The notes beneath the pieces were generated by a model that saw only the letters and a program-made list of their open reading frames with translations, did no database searches and had not been told where the DNA came from. This document shows, piece by piece, positions 35,301 through 43,776 of a DNA stretch of 64,000 bases (the first letter of the stretch is position 1; the number at the start of each line of letters is the position of its first letter). A program made the translations under genes and the position numbers. Source of the DNA: Larkinella insperata (GTDB lineage: Bacteria > Bacteroidota > Bacteroidia > Cytophagales > Spirosomataceae); the NCBI RefSeq assembly GCF_026248825.1, contig NZ_CP110973.1, positions 5,911,501 to 5,975,500 of the forward strand. The letters are read 5' to 3'.

Positions 35301-36281
35301 ATGAAAAAAGTCCTGAAAATTATCGGCTTTGGGCTGGGCGGCCTTGTGCTTTTGCTGGCCGGATTCTGCGCTTACGTCGTCGCCGTGGGTGTACCCACCT
35401 ACGACCCTCCTACGATTCCCGAAGTGACGGTTGAACGAACGCCGGCCCGCGTTGCCCGTGGGGAGGTAATCGCCCAGATTCAGTGCATGGCCTGCCACGC
35501 CGACAGCGAAAACCGGCTGACGGGCAAGCACTTGGCCGAAGCACCCTCTCTTTTTGGCAAACTCTATTCGAAAAACATTACGCAGGACCAGGAAAAAGGA
35601 ATCGGTAGCTGGACCGACGGCGAACTGATGTACTTCCTGCGCACCGGCGTTCGGCGCGATGGCACGTATGCCCCCATTATGCCGCAGTACCCAAACATGG
35701 CCGACGAAGACCTCAAGTCGGTGGTTGCCTGGCTGCGGTCCGATCGTTTCCCGGTACAACCCACCAGGCAGGAAGCGCCCCCAACCGAACTGAGCTTCGT
35801 GTCGCTGTTGCTGACCCATACGCTGATGAAACCGCTTGCCTATTCGCCCGAACCGATCGCCCTGCCCGACAGCACCGATCCGGTGGCACTGGGCCGCTAC
35901 ACCGCCGACGCCATTGGCGACTGTTACGGTTGTCATTCCGGCGACATGATCGACCAAAGCAAAACGCACCCGGAAAAAAGTAAGGGCTATTACGGCGGTG
36001 GCATCGAAATGAAAGACGAAGCCGGAAAAACCGTGGTAACCGCCAACCTGACGTTTGATGAGCAGACCGGCATTGCCAAAAAATACACAAAAGAGCAGTT
36101 TATCCGGGTCGTCAAGCTCGGCGTCCGGCCCGATGGCTCGATTTTGAGGCAGCCCATGTTTCCACGCCCCATGCTGTCGGACCATGAAGCAGGTGCTATT
36201 TACGAGTACCTGAAAACCGTTCCGAAAATCCACCACGACATCGCAAAAAAGAGCGCCGACGTGCAACTGGCGGAAAGATGA
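35301..36281 (+). CDS. Dihaem c-type cytochrome, membrane anchored
   Basis: 326 residues with an uncleaved-looking N-terminal transmembrane segment (about 7-30) and two class I cytochrome c modules: C62-M-A-C65-H66 and C208-Y-G-C211-H212. Met-rich turns (PIMPQYPNM, QPMFPRPML) supply axial ligands. Such proteins pass electrons from periplasmic dehydrogenases to terminal oxidases. The partner is not encoded nearby. It overlaps no other gene and is followed closely by the convergent Ada zinc-domain pseudogene. Confidence 0.9.
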   Translation: MKKVLKIIGFGLGGLVLLLAGFCAYVVAVGVPTYDPPTIPEVTVERTPARVARGEVIAQIQCMACHADSENRLTGKHLAEAPSLFGKLYSKNITQDQEKGIGSWTDGELMYFLRTGVRRDGTYAPIMPQYPNMADEDLKSVVAWLRSDRFPVQPTRQEAPPTELSFVSLLLTHTLMKPLAYSPEPIALPDSTDPVALGRYTADAIGDCYGCHSGDMIDQSKTHPEKSKGYYGGGIEMKDEAGKTVVTANLTFDEQTGIAKKYTKEQFIRVVKLGVRPDGSILRQPMFPRPMLSDHEAGAIYEYLKTVPKIHHDIAKKSADVQLAER

Positions 36282-36303
36282 CAAACGGGTAGCCCGGCGG
36301 CTT

Positions 36304-36568
36304 TCAAACCGGCAGTCGGGTGACCCAAAACGCCTGCCGGTATTTTTCCCGCAAACAATGGGCGCAGGGCCAGAATCCGAGCAGAACGGCTTCCTGCTCG
36401 AATTGAAAAAAGACCCGGTTTTTCCGCAGCATCCGTTTCCCGGACCCACAGGGTGCCGTAGAGTTGCCAGGCTGCATGGCCACCCCACACCAGGGTTCCG
36501 GTTTTCATCAGCCGGAAAAGCGCCCTCTTTCCTGAATCATCATCGGGAAAATCGGTGTGCCGAATCAC
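36304..36568 (-). pseudogene. Ada-type metal-binding domain gene, frameshifted
   Basis: GTG at 36568-36566 overlaps the upstream stop (GTGA) and opens a frame with the small Ada zinc-domain pattern: IRHTDF, GGHAAW and LYGTL. At about 36446-36450 the frame breaks: the +1 frame then reads GSGKRM...NRVFF...GFWPCAHCLREKY and stops at 36304-36306. A single missing base in TGTGGG would restore the reading and give a Cys (TGN) just before GSGKR, the first zinc-ligand position. So one base loss destroys the protein, unless it is a sequencing error. The intact family binds zinc and is found next to Ada-like repair genes. Confidence 0.82.
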
Positions 36569-37260
36569 TGCGCGTCGTGAAAAATGATGCCAAGGGTGTA
36601 GCGGGTTCCGGAATGAACGGTACTGACACCGTGTTTCATCGCGACCCGGAAATAGCCTTTCGTTCCCTTCTGTGGCCGAAACTGCGTCGTGAAGATCAGC
36701 ACATCGCCCTGCCCGGGCGTCAATACCGTGGCTTTCGACTGCGCCCGGGGAACCTGCTCCGTCAAGACAAACTCCCCGCCCGTATAATCAATACCCGGTT
36801 TGTTCAGGAAAACAACGGCCTGCAAGGGAAAATAGACCTCACCGTACAAATCCTGGTGCAGCGTGTTGTAACCACCGACACCGTACCTTAGCAACAACGG
36901 CGTAGCCAGTAGCTGGCCGTTCTCCCGGCATGTTTGTAAAAAGTCCGCGTGTGTAGCCGGGTACGTTATGGCACGGTTCAGGTTTTTCATCCATTGATTG
37001 GCCACTGGGTGAAGCTCCTCGTACAAGCCGGTGCGCAGCGTTTGCAGGAAACCGGGCAAGGGATAATTAAAGTACTTGTATTCGCCTTGACCAAAGCGGT
37101 AACGCTCCATCGAAATCGTTTTCTGGAAATGCCGGGGTTCAGCATACAGCGCCATGAGCTGCTGACACGCGGCCCGGTCCACCAGCCCGTTGAGCTGGGC
37201 AAATCCACGCTCGACGAGCGAGGCCCGCACGGCTTTCCAATCCAGTTGATCGGTGTTCAT
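36565..37260 (-). CDS. 2-oxoglutarate/Fe(II)-dependent oxygenase
   Basis: 231 residues of double-stranded beta-helix fold. The iron motif is visible as H-x-D in TLHQDLYGEVYFPLQAVVFLN (H-Q-D, about 134-136) and a distal His with Arg in FRVAMKHGVSTVHSGTRYTLGIIFH (about 202-226). Members oxidise nucleic acids, proteins or small molecules. Its place between an Ada/Ogt-type gene and the Ada zinc-domain gene suggests a role in alkylation repair, perhaps AlkB-like in effect, although it is not AlkB by sequence. Its stop codon overlaps the downstream GTG. Confidence 0.85.
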   Translation of the reverse strand: MNTDQLDWKAVRASLVERGFAQLNGLVDRAACQQLMALYAEPRHFQKTISMERYRFGQGEYKYFNYPLPGFLQTLRTGLYEELHPVANQWMKNLNRAITYPATHADFLQTCRENGQLLATPLLLRYGVGGYNTLHQDLYGEVYFPLQAVVFLNKPGIDYTGGEFVLTEQVPRAQSKATVLTPGQGDVLIFTTQFRPQKGTKGYFRVAMKHGVSTVHSGTRYTLGIIFHDAQ

Positions 37261-37335
37261 ACGGTTCTATTGAGAAGATATAAGGGGAGAGATAGGGAGC
37301 GAGTTGGCCAACTCCTTCCCTTTGGCCGTGGTGGA

Positions 37336-38205
37336 TCAATGCTCCCGGCAGGCCGCTTCCCAGCCGAGCAGGGCCACTTTCCGGGTTGCTCCCCAGCGGT
37401 AATTACCAAATAATCCGGTTTTTCGGATCACGCGGTGGCAGGGAATCAGGTATCCCACCGGATTGGACCCGATGGCCGTTCCCACCGCCCGCGACGCCGA
37501 GGGCATTCCGATGGCCGCGGCAATCTGGTCGTAGCTCACCACCTGCCCCTCGGGAATCCGCAGCAGGGCTTCCCAGACTTTCAATTGAAACGGTGACGCC
37601 TTTACGGCAATCCGCAACGGCTGGCGGGCGGTCCGGGTAAAAATCTGGTGGGCCAGCGGCCGGAGCGAATCAGCATCCCGGATTAGCCGGGCGTCGGACC
37701 AGTCGGTGGCAAAACGGGCCGTCATGCGGGCTTGATCGGTGGCTTCCGCTTCGTCCAGAAATTCAAGTTTGCAAATTTTATCGCCGATAGCCCCCAATAG
37801 ATACGGACCAAACGGACTTTCGAAAACCGCGTATTGGATCGTGACGCCCCCGCCCCCCTGCTTAAACTGGCCCGGGGTCATGCCTTCAAGTACCACAAAC
37901 AGATCGTGAAGCCGTCCCGTGCTGGAGAGTCCGGCTCCGTCGGCAACCTCGGCCAGCGTCAGGCCACGGCGTAGCCGCTCCTTGGCAAAGGCGAGGGTCA
38001 GATACTGCAAAAACTTCTTGGGGCTTACCCCCGCCCAGTCGGAAAACAACCGCTGGAAATGGTATTCGCTCAGGTTGGCGCGATCGGCCACCTCGGCCAG
38101 CGATGGTTGTTGCCGGAAGTTTTCGGTTAGAAATTCAATCGACCGGGCAATTTGCTGGTAGGTAGGATGGGTTTCCGTTGCGTTCATGGCTTTTGTCGTT
38201 TGCAT
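37336..38205 (-). CDS. Ada-like regulator and O6-methylguanine-DNA methyltransferase
   Basis: 289 residues. An AraC-type helix-turn-helix region (about 15-110) is followed by the O6-alkylguanine methyltransferase domain (about 117-285) with the acceptor Cys in the IPCHRVI motif (C256). The enzyme removes O6-alkyl groups in a suicide reaction and probably regulates the operon. The usual N-terminal zinc domain of Ada is missing; it is encoded as a separate, here broken, gene downstream. An alternative start, M7 at 38187, is possible. Confidence 0.92.
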   Translation of the reverse strand: MQTTKAMNATETHPTYQQIARSIEFLTENFRQQPSLAEVADRANLSEYHFQRLFSDWAGVSPKKFLQYLTLAFAKERLRRGLTLAEVADGAGLSSTGRLHDLFVVLEGMTPGQFKQGGGGVTIQYAVFESPFGPYLLGAIGDKICKLEFLDEAEATDQARMTARFATDWSDARLIRDADSLRPLAHQIFTRTARQPLRIAVKASPFQLKVWEALLRIPEGQVVSYDQIAAAIGMPSASRAVGTAIGSNPVGYLIPCHRVIRKTGLFGNYRWGATRKVALLGWEAACREH

Positions 38206-38264
38206 GGAACAAAGGTACCCCGCGCAACCCGCTCCAAAAACCCGATTCTTGCGCTGTTTCCCGG

Positions 38265-39002
38265 TTATTGTTTAACAAACCGTCGGGTGTACACCTGATG
38301 CTCACTGCGGAACCGGATGAGGTAGATGCCCTGAGCCAGCGTCGACACATCCAACTCGTGCTGCTTTCCGGATTCCAGCTGCCGGGTTTGCAGCGTCTGG
38401 CCCGCGGTTGTGACGACCTGGACTGATATAGTCGACTGAGGAAGCGCGGGGACGCTGACAGTCAGCAGCTTATCCACGACCGGACTGGGGTAAATCTTGG
38501 CCATATCCGGCCGGCTTTTACCCAGAATGTTGTCCAGTTCGCTGTAAAACCGGTTTTTGGTCATCTCCTTATCCGACGCGGTAATGCGGCCCGTAATGCT
38601 CTTGTTCTCCTGCAATACATACGTTCCGCAGCCGTTCAGCAAATAATCGCCGTTCCGCTCATTCTCGTAGTAGGCGTTCTCAATCCGTTGCAGAATCAGC
38701 ACCAGCTTATCGCCTTTTTTAAAGCCATGGGTGTACAACCGGCACATAAACCCCGGGTCGCCCCAGACGCGGAGTACCGATTTCTCTTCGCTTCCGTTCA
38801 GGACCTCCAAGACTTTTACATCCATGCCGTGTGCTTCGTGGTCGCGAACCTCCGCCCGCACCATCAGCGTACCGGGTGTCCAGGCGGCTTTTTCGGCGAT
38901 GGTCAGAAAAGCACCGCCATCCGTGCAGCTACAGGCTCGGGCACTGGTAGCCCCGCCCAGCCATCCAATCATCAGTAGTCCAATCAGTAGTCCTCGTAAC
39001 AT
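38265..39002 (-). CDS. Secreted protein with T9SS sorting domain
   Basis: 245 residues from ATG 39002, which gives a signal peptide (MLRGLLIGLLMIGWLGG...ARA) just before a CSC motif. The N-terminal module with CSC-T-DGG resembles the NTR/TIMP-like fold of secreted Bacteroidota proteins (tentative). The last 75 or so residues (YPSPVVDKLLTV to the end, VYTRRFVKQ) are a type A C-terminal sorting domain used by the type IX secretion system. The product is predicted to be exported across the outer membrane and anchored or released. Confidence 0.8.
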   Translation of the reverse strand: MLRGLLIGLLMIGWLGGATSARACSCTDGGAFLTIAEKAAWTPGTLMVRAEVRDHEAHGMDVKVLEVLNGSEEKSVLRVWGDPGFMCRLYTHGFKKGDKLVLILQRIENAYYENERNGDYLLNGCGTYVLQENKSITGRITASDKEMTKNRFYSELDNILGKSRPDMAKIYPSPVVDKLLTVSVPALPQSTISVQVVTTAGQTLQTRQLESGKQHELDVSTLAQGIYLIRFRSEHQVYTRRFVKQ

Positions 39003-39064
39003 AAAAAATACGTTTTTTGATAGGACTCCTGGAAGAGCGGATTCGTTGGAATGAGTCAATAAAA

Positions 39065-39096
39065 ACAAACCCCCAGCGTGCAGTCCGGGGGTTTGT
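39065..39096 (-). terminator. Terminator after acs
   Basis: Arms ACAAACCCCC (39065-39074) and GGGGGTTTGT (39087-39096) pair perfectly over 10 bp, with T runs on both sides (T-rich on the minus strand after 39065). It ends acs on the minus strand and may also act on the plus strand. Confidence 0.8.
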
Positions 39097-39100
39097 TTTG

Positions 39101-41014
39101 TTATTTCACGCCGATCAGGGCGCCATTTTTAATCTCTTCCACGACCGACGGATCGAGCAGCGTCGAGGTGTCGCCCAGGTTGGAAGTTTCGCCCTCGGCA
39201 ATTTTGCGCAGAATCCGACGCATGATCTTTCCGGAACGGGTTTTGGGCAAGCCGCTGACAAACTGAATCTTATCGGGTTTGGCAATCGGCCCAATAATCC
39301 GGCTGACGGTGGCCAGAATGTCACGCTTCATCAGATCGCCGTCTTCGTGCGTAACCGTGCTTTCGGCAATCACGTAGGCGTAAATGCCCTGGCCTTTGAT
39401 GTCGTGCGGATAACCCACTACTGCGCTCTCGACCACGCCCGTGTGCATGTTGATGGCGTTTTCAACTTCGGCGGTTCCGATCCGGTGGCCCGATACGTTC
39501 AGAACGTCGTCGACCCGGCCCGTGATGCGGTAATACCCGTCTTCGTCGCGCAGACAGCCATCACCCGTGAAATACAGGTTCTTGTAGGTACTGAAATACG
39601 TTTGACGGCACCGTTCGTGGTCGCCGTAGGTCGTGCGGATGATGCCCGGCCACGGGAATTTAATGCACAGGTTTCCGCTCACGCCATTGCCCTCGATTTC
39701 CTGCCCGTTTTCGTCCACCAATACCGGCTGAACACCCGGCAAAGGCAGCGTTGCGTACGTCGGTTTGGTTTTCGTTAGACCGGCAATCGGTGAAATCAGA
39801 ATACCGCCCGTTTCGGTCTGCCACCAGGTGTCAACAATCGGACAACGGTTTTTTCCAATGTGATCGTCGTACCAGTGCCAGGCTTCTTCGTTGATCGGCT
39901 CACCCACCGAACCCAGCACTTTCAGCGAACTCAGGTCGTGGTTTTCCACTTTTTCCAGGCCGAAGCTCATCAGCGAGCGGATGGCCGTCGGGGCGGTGTA
40001 TAGAATATCTACCTTGTATTTATCGACAATATCCCAGAACCGTCCGCAATCCGGCCAGGTCGGAACACCCTCAAACAACAGGCTGGTCGCTCCGCAGGCC
40101 AGCGGTCCGTAAACGATGTAGCTGTGACCGGTAATCCAGCCGATGTCAGCCGTACAGAAATGGACCTGACCCGGTTCGTACTGAAATACGTTCTGGAACG
40201 TGTAAGCGGCATAAATCATGTACCCTCCGCAGGTGTGCACCACGCCCTTGGGCTTGCCCGTCGAGCCGGAGGTGTACAGGATGAAGAGCATGTCTTCGGA
40301 ATCCATTTCTTCGGCGGGGCACTCGGCCGTCACCAGCTTCAGTTCCTGCTCCATCCACACATCCCGGCCCTTGATCATCGAAACCGGTGTGCGCGTCCGC
40401 GTCAGGACAATCACCTTTTCCACGCTCGGACACTGCACGAGGGCGTCATCGACGGTTTCCTTCATCGGAATTTCCTTGTTGCCCCGGTAAGCGCCATCGG
40501 ACGTGATGACCAGGCGGCACTGGGCGTCGTTGATCCGGTCGGCGATGGAACGGGCCGAAAAACCGCCAAACACGACCGAGTGAATGGCTCCAATGCGGGC
40601 GCAGGCCAGCACCGCAATCGCCAGTTCAGGAACCATCGGCAGGTAAATACAAACCCGGTCGCCTTTGCCAACACCGTTGCGTTTGAGCACATTGGCCATC
40701 CGGCAAACCTGATCGTGCAGCATGCGATAGGTGAGCGTAACCCCGGCTTCGTTCGGGTCGTTGGGCTCCCAGATGATGGCGGGTTGATCCCCCCGCTCGG
40801 CCAGATGCCGGTCGAGGCAATTCTCGGTGATATTCAGTTTGCCACCGGCAAACCACTGAACGTTGGGTTCTTCAAAATTCCACTGGAGGGTTTTCTTCCA
40901 CGGCTTGCGCCACTGAAAATTCTGGGCAATTTCGGCCCAAAAGCCTTCGGGGTCCTCAACACTATAGCGGTAGGCCTCCTGATATTCGTCAAAGGTTCGG
41001 ATTCGAAAATTCAT
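39101..41014 (-). CDS. acs: Acetyl-CoA synthetase (AMP-forming)
   Basis: 637 residues, the usual length. The ANL superfamily motifs are present: YTSGSTGKPKG (phosphate loop), DTWWQTETGG, YFTGDGCLRDEDGYYRITGRVDD and the C-terminal PKTRSGKIMRR whose Lys (K596) is catalytic and usually regulated by acetylation. It activates acetate to acetyl-CoA via acetyl-AMP. An adjacent MHS-family symporter (41374-42906, same strand, upstream) could import the acetate or another carboxylate. A strong terminator follows the stop. Confidence 0.96.
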   Translation of the reverse strand: MNFRIRTFDEYQEAYRYSVEDPEGFWAEIAQNFQWRKPWKKTLQWNFEEPNVQWFAGGKLNITENCLDRHLAERGDQPAIIWEPNDPNEAGVTLTYRMLHDQVCRMANVLKRNGVGKGDRVCIYLPMVPELAIAVLACARIGAIHSVVFGGFSARSIADRINDAQCRLVITSDGAYRGNKEIPMKETVDDALVQCPSVEKVIVLTRTRTPVSMIKGRDVWMEQELKLVTAECPAEEMDSEDMLFILYTSGSTGKPKGVVHTCGGYMIYAAYTFQNVFQYEPGQVHFCTADIGWITGHSYIVYGPLACGATSLLFEGVPTWPDCGRFWDIVDKYKVDILYTAPTAIRSLMSFGLEKVENHDLSSLKVLGSVGEPINEEAWHWYDDHIGKNRCPIVDTWWQTETGGILISPIAGLTKTKPTYATLPLPGVQPVLVDENGQEIEGNGVSGNLCIKFPWPGIIRTTYGDHERCRQTYFSTYKNLYFTGDGCLRDEDGYYRITGRVDDVLNVSGHRIGTAEVENAINMHTGVVESAVVGYPHDIKGQGIYAYVIAESTVTHEDGDLMKRDILATVSRIIGPIAKPDKIQFVSGLPKTRSGKIMRRILRKIAEGETSNLGDTSTLLDPSVVEEIKNGALIGVK

Positions 41015-41141
41015 TGTATTGAGAAACTATAGTTCAGGCCGCTAAACTACGATTATTTGTTTTATACCGTATTTTTTTGGACGGAAAACGGCCAAAAACA
41101 ACGGAAAACGGTAACTCCCGCAGAACTAACGAACCTTTTTC

Positions 41142-41366
41142 TTAGTCATTTTTGTCGTATTCTCCCTGCCAAGCATACCGGCCAAACAAGGCCAGTCCGA
41201 TGGTGATCGGCAGGAAGATGACAACAATCACGAGCCAGAAAACATAGTCTTCCGCCGTGGCAGTTGCCGACGTAAGTCGCCGAATGGTTTCATAGGGCAA
41301 TCCAAGCGTCAGGGCAATTCCGGCCAGCATCCAGAGCAGACCGAGTGTTTTTTTCAGTGCGTTCAT
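41142..41366 (-). CDS. Small two-helix membrane protein
   Basis: 74 residues with two hydrophobic segments (about 6-22 and 40-60) and a charged C-terminal tail (YDKND). It begins 7 bases after the symporter stop on the same strand, so it is probably cotranscribed and may be a small partner or stabilising subunit. Sequence family not recognised. Confidence 0.6.
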   Translation of the reverse strand: MNALKKTLGLLWMLAGIALTLGLPYETIRRLTSATATAEDYVFWLVIVVIFLPITIGLALFGRYAWQGEYDKND

Positions 41367-41373
41367 GTCCGGC

Positions 41374-42906
41374 TTAGTCTTCTACGGTTTTATACTGTTT
41401 TTTGTCAATGTACAGGGCGCCAATTACCAGGCAAACCGCGGCAATCCCGATTGGGTACCAAAGCCCCTGTAAATACGCATCGATTGAACCCGTTTTCTTC
41501 GCCGTTTCCACCAGACTCGTCGCAATAAACGGTGTCAGCCCGCCAAAAACCCCGTTGCCGATGTGGTAGGGCAGCGACATAGACGTGTACCGAATCCGGG
41601 CCGGAAATAATTCTACCAGAAAAGCCGCAATCGGGCCGTAGACCATCGTTACGTACAGAACCTGCGCCAGAACCAGAACCGTCATGAGCCAGAAGGCTTC
41701 ATTGCCCAACGTCACTTCCTTGACTACGGCGGTCGATGCCGAACCGGCCTGGGGCTGGATTTCCCGGTACACCGTTCCGTCGTCGAAGTAACGGACGGTT
41801 GAGTTGGTGGTTTTGAATTCGCTGGTTCCCTCGATGCGTTCCTGCTTGGTTTCGATGCTCCGGCGGAAGGTTAATTCGAATTTCTGCTCGGGATCGGCCA
41901 GGCTGTACATGGCGCGGTAAATCGGCCGGTAGGTCAGGACGCCCAGAAACATTCCGGCCAGCATGATGTTCCGGCGGCCGATTTTGTCGGACAACCCGCC
42001 GAAAATCACGAAAAATGGGGTGGCGACCAGCAGCGCCAGAGCAATGATGTAGTTCGACTGAGCGAACTCGACGTTACAGATTTTCTGAATAAATGACAGC
42101 GCGTAGAATTGACCGGTGTACCAGATCACCCCCTGCCCCGCCGTGGCCCCGAACAGGGCCAGCAACACCATTTTCAGGTTGGCTTTTCTGCCGAAACTTT
42201 CCTTCAGAGGATTGGTCGAAATCTTGCCTTCTTCCTTAATTTTTTGAAAAATAGGTGACTCCGACATGCGCAGCCGGATGTAAATGGAAACCCCGACCAG
42301 AAAAGCCGATAACAGAAACGGCACCCGCCAGCCCCAGGTATTAAAAACGTCGGTTCCCAGCGTCTGCCGGGTTAGCAGAATCACGCCCAGCGAAACGAAT
42401 AACCCCAGCGTGGCCGTCGTCTGGATGAAACTCGTGAAGTAGCCCCGTTTGCCGTCGGGCGAATGCTCGGCGACGTAGGTAGCGGCCCCGCCGTATTCAC
42501 CACCCAGCGCCAGCCCCTGAACCAGCCGGAGCAACAACACCAGGGCCGGTGCCAGCATCCCGATGGATTCGTAGCCCGGCACGCAGCCAATCAGAAAGGT
42601 TGAGCCCCCCATCAGCACGAGCGTGAGCAGAAAGGTATATTTCCGGCCCACCAGATCGCCCAGCCGACCGAACACCAGCGCTCCGAACGGCCGCACAATG
42701 AAACCGGCGGCAAACGTAGCCAGTGTCGATAAAAACCCGGCGGTGGGATTGTCTTTGGGGAAAAACTGAGCGGAAAGAATGGTGGCTAAACTGCCAAAAA
42801 TGTAAAAGTCGTACCATTCAATGAGGGTTCCGACGGAAGAAGCGGTGATAACCCGCCAGACACCGTTGGCTTCGGTGGTGGCGCGTGACACGGGTTTGGT
42901 AGTCAT
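41374..42906 (-). CDS. MFS transporter, metabolite:H+ symporter (MHS) family
   Basis: 510 residues from ATG 42906 (upstream in-frame residues are rejected because MTTKPVSRATTE begins the conserved region). Twelve transmembrane segments, with the first-loop signature GALVFGRLGDLVGRKYTF and the GGEYGGAATYVAEHSP motif of MHS symporters (KgtP/ShiA relatives). An unusual hydrophilic insert of about 70 residues (about 325-395, with ETKQERIEGTSEF) lies between two transmembrane helices. It probably takes up a carboxylate; the neighbouring acs suggests acetate or related acids. Followed by a small membrane protein. Confidence 0.9.
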   Translation of the reverse strand: MTTKPVSRATTEANGVWRVITASSVGTLIEWYDFYIFGSLATILSAQFFPKDNPTAGFLSTLATFAAGFIVRPFGALVFGRLGDLVGRKYTFLLTLVLMGGSTFLIGCVPGYESIGMLAPALVLLLRLVQGLALGGEYGGAATYVAEHSPDGKRGYFTSFIQTTATLGLFVSLGVILLTRQTLGTDVFNTWGWRVPFLLSAFLVGVSIYIRLRMSESPIFQKIKEEGKISTNPLKESFGRKANLKMVLLALFGATAGQGVIWYTGQFYALSFIQKICNVEFAQSNYIIALALLVATPFFVIFGGLSDKIGRRNIMLAGMFLGVLTYRPIYRAMYSLADPEQKFELTFRRSIETKQERIEGTSEFKTTNSTVRYFDDGTVYREIQPQAGSASTAVVKEVTLGNEAFWLMTVLVLAQVLYVTMVYGPIAAFLVELFPARIRYTSMSLPYHIGNGVFGGLTPFIATSLVETAKKTGSIDAYLQGLWYPIGIAAVCLVIGALYIDKKQYKTVED

Positions 42907-42975
42907 GTACTGTATAGGGTTTTGGAATACGCCATAAAAAAGCAACATAAACGGCTTTTTTCCTACACCCTTGAA

Positions 42976-43088
42976 GAATGAAGAGTCAAGAATGAAGAGT
43001 TAGGAGTTGGCTGGCGCTGCGCGCTAACCGCCAGGCGGCCTCGTTGTACCCCCTTAACTCCTAACTCTTCATTCTTAACTCTTCACTC
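42976..43088. repeat. Long intergenic inverted repeat (33-bp arms)
   Basis: 42976-43008 and 43056-43088 are reverse complements with 31 of 33 matches, separated by 47 GC-rich bases that are themselves foldable. The right arm runs into the carbonic anhydrase stop codon. The arms consist of GAATGAAGAGT-like units, as in other spacers of this window. Confidence 0.75.
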
Positions 43089-43776
43089 ATTTTTCCGTCA
43101 ACAGCCGGATGTCGGTGGTCAGGGCTCTCGACAGCCCGTCTTCAGCTCCCAGTTCCTTCACCAGATCGACAGCGGCCTGGTCTTCCGACGATAAGTCGAC
43201 AATCTTTTTCAGTTGCCCGTTGTGCATATTGAATACCCAGCCGTGAATCCAGAGCTCCTGCTTGCGGTTCCAGGCTTCCTGGATAATTGAGGTATGGCCC
43301 AGGTTGTATACCTGCTCCCGGGTGCTGAGTTCTACCAGGCGGTTGAAACGATCGTGTTCGTCGGGGATGGCCTTCAGCTCCGGCGCATATTTCTGCTTGA
43401 CGATCTGGATATTTTGCAACCAGTTGTCAATCAGGCCGTATCGCTTGTCGAGCAGGGCGGCCTTGACCCCACCGCACTCGTAGTGTCCGCAGACAATGAT
43501 GTGCCGGACTTTCAGCACTTCAACCGCATACTGCAGAACGCTCAGCAGGTTCAGGTCCGAGGAAATGACCTGATTGGCGATATTCCGGTGAACAAACATC
43601 TCGCCCGGCATGGTACCCGTAATTTCTTCGGCCGACACCCGGCTGTCGGAACAGCCGATCCAAAGAAACTGCGGTTTTTGATCGGCCGCCAGGTCCTCGA
43701 AATAATGTTCGTTCAGTTCCAGCTTGTCAAGCGCCCAGGCTTTATTCGCTAATAACATCTTCTCGTGTGCGTGCAT
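43087..43776 (-). CDS. Beta-carbonic anhydrase
   Basis: 229 residues. The zinc ligands and the Asp-Arg dyad are all visible: C42-S-D44-S-R46 and H98-Y-E-C101. The enzyme interconverts CO2 and bicarbonate. The start codon lies 35 bases inside the end of the SulP transporter gene upstream on the same strand, and the two genes are therefore likely translated together. A second start (M7, 43758) is possible. Coupling with a SulP carrier suggests bicarbonate uptake with immediate equilibration inside the cell. Confidence 0.94.
   Translation of the reverse strand: MHAHEKMLLANKAWALDKLELNEHYFEDLAADQKPQFLWIGCSDSRVSAEEITGTMPGEMFVHRNIANQVISSDLNLLSVLQYAVEVLKVRHIIVCGHYECGGVKAALLDKRYGLIDNWLQNIQIVKQKYAPELKAIPDEHDRFNRLVELSTREQVYNLGHTSIIQEAWNRKQELWIHGWVFNMHNGQLKKIVDLSSEDQAAVDLVKELGAEDGLSRALTTDIRLLTEK

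Noticed and set aside
35295..36488. 397-codon minus-strand ORF
   Set aside because: It overlaps the cytochrome c gene, whose CxxCH motifs are clear, and the Ada pseudogene; its composition is shadow-like.
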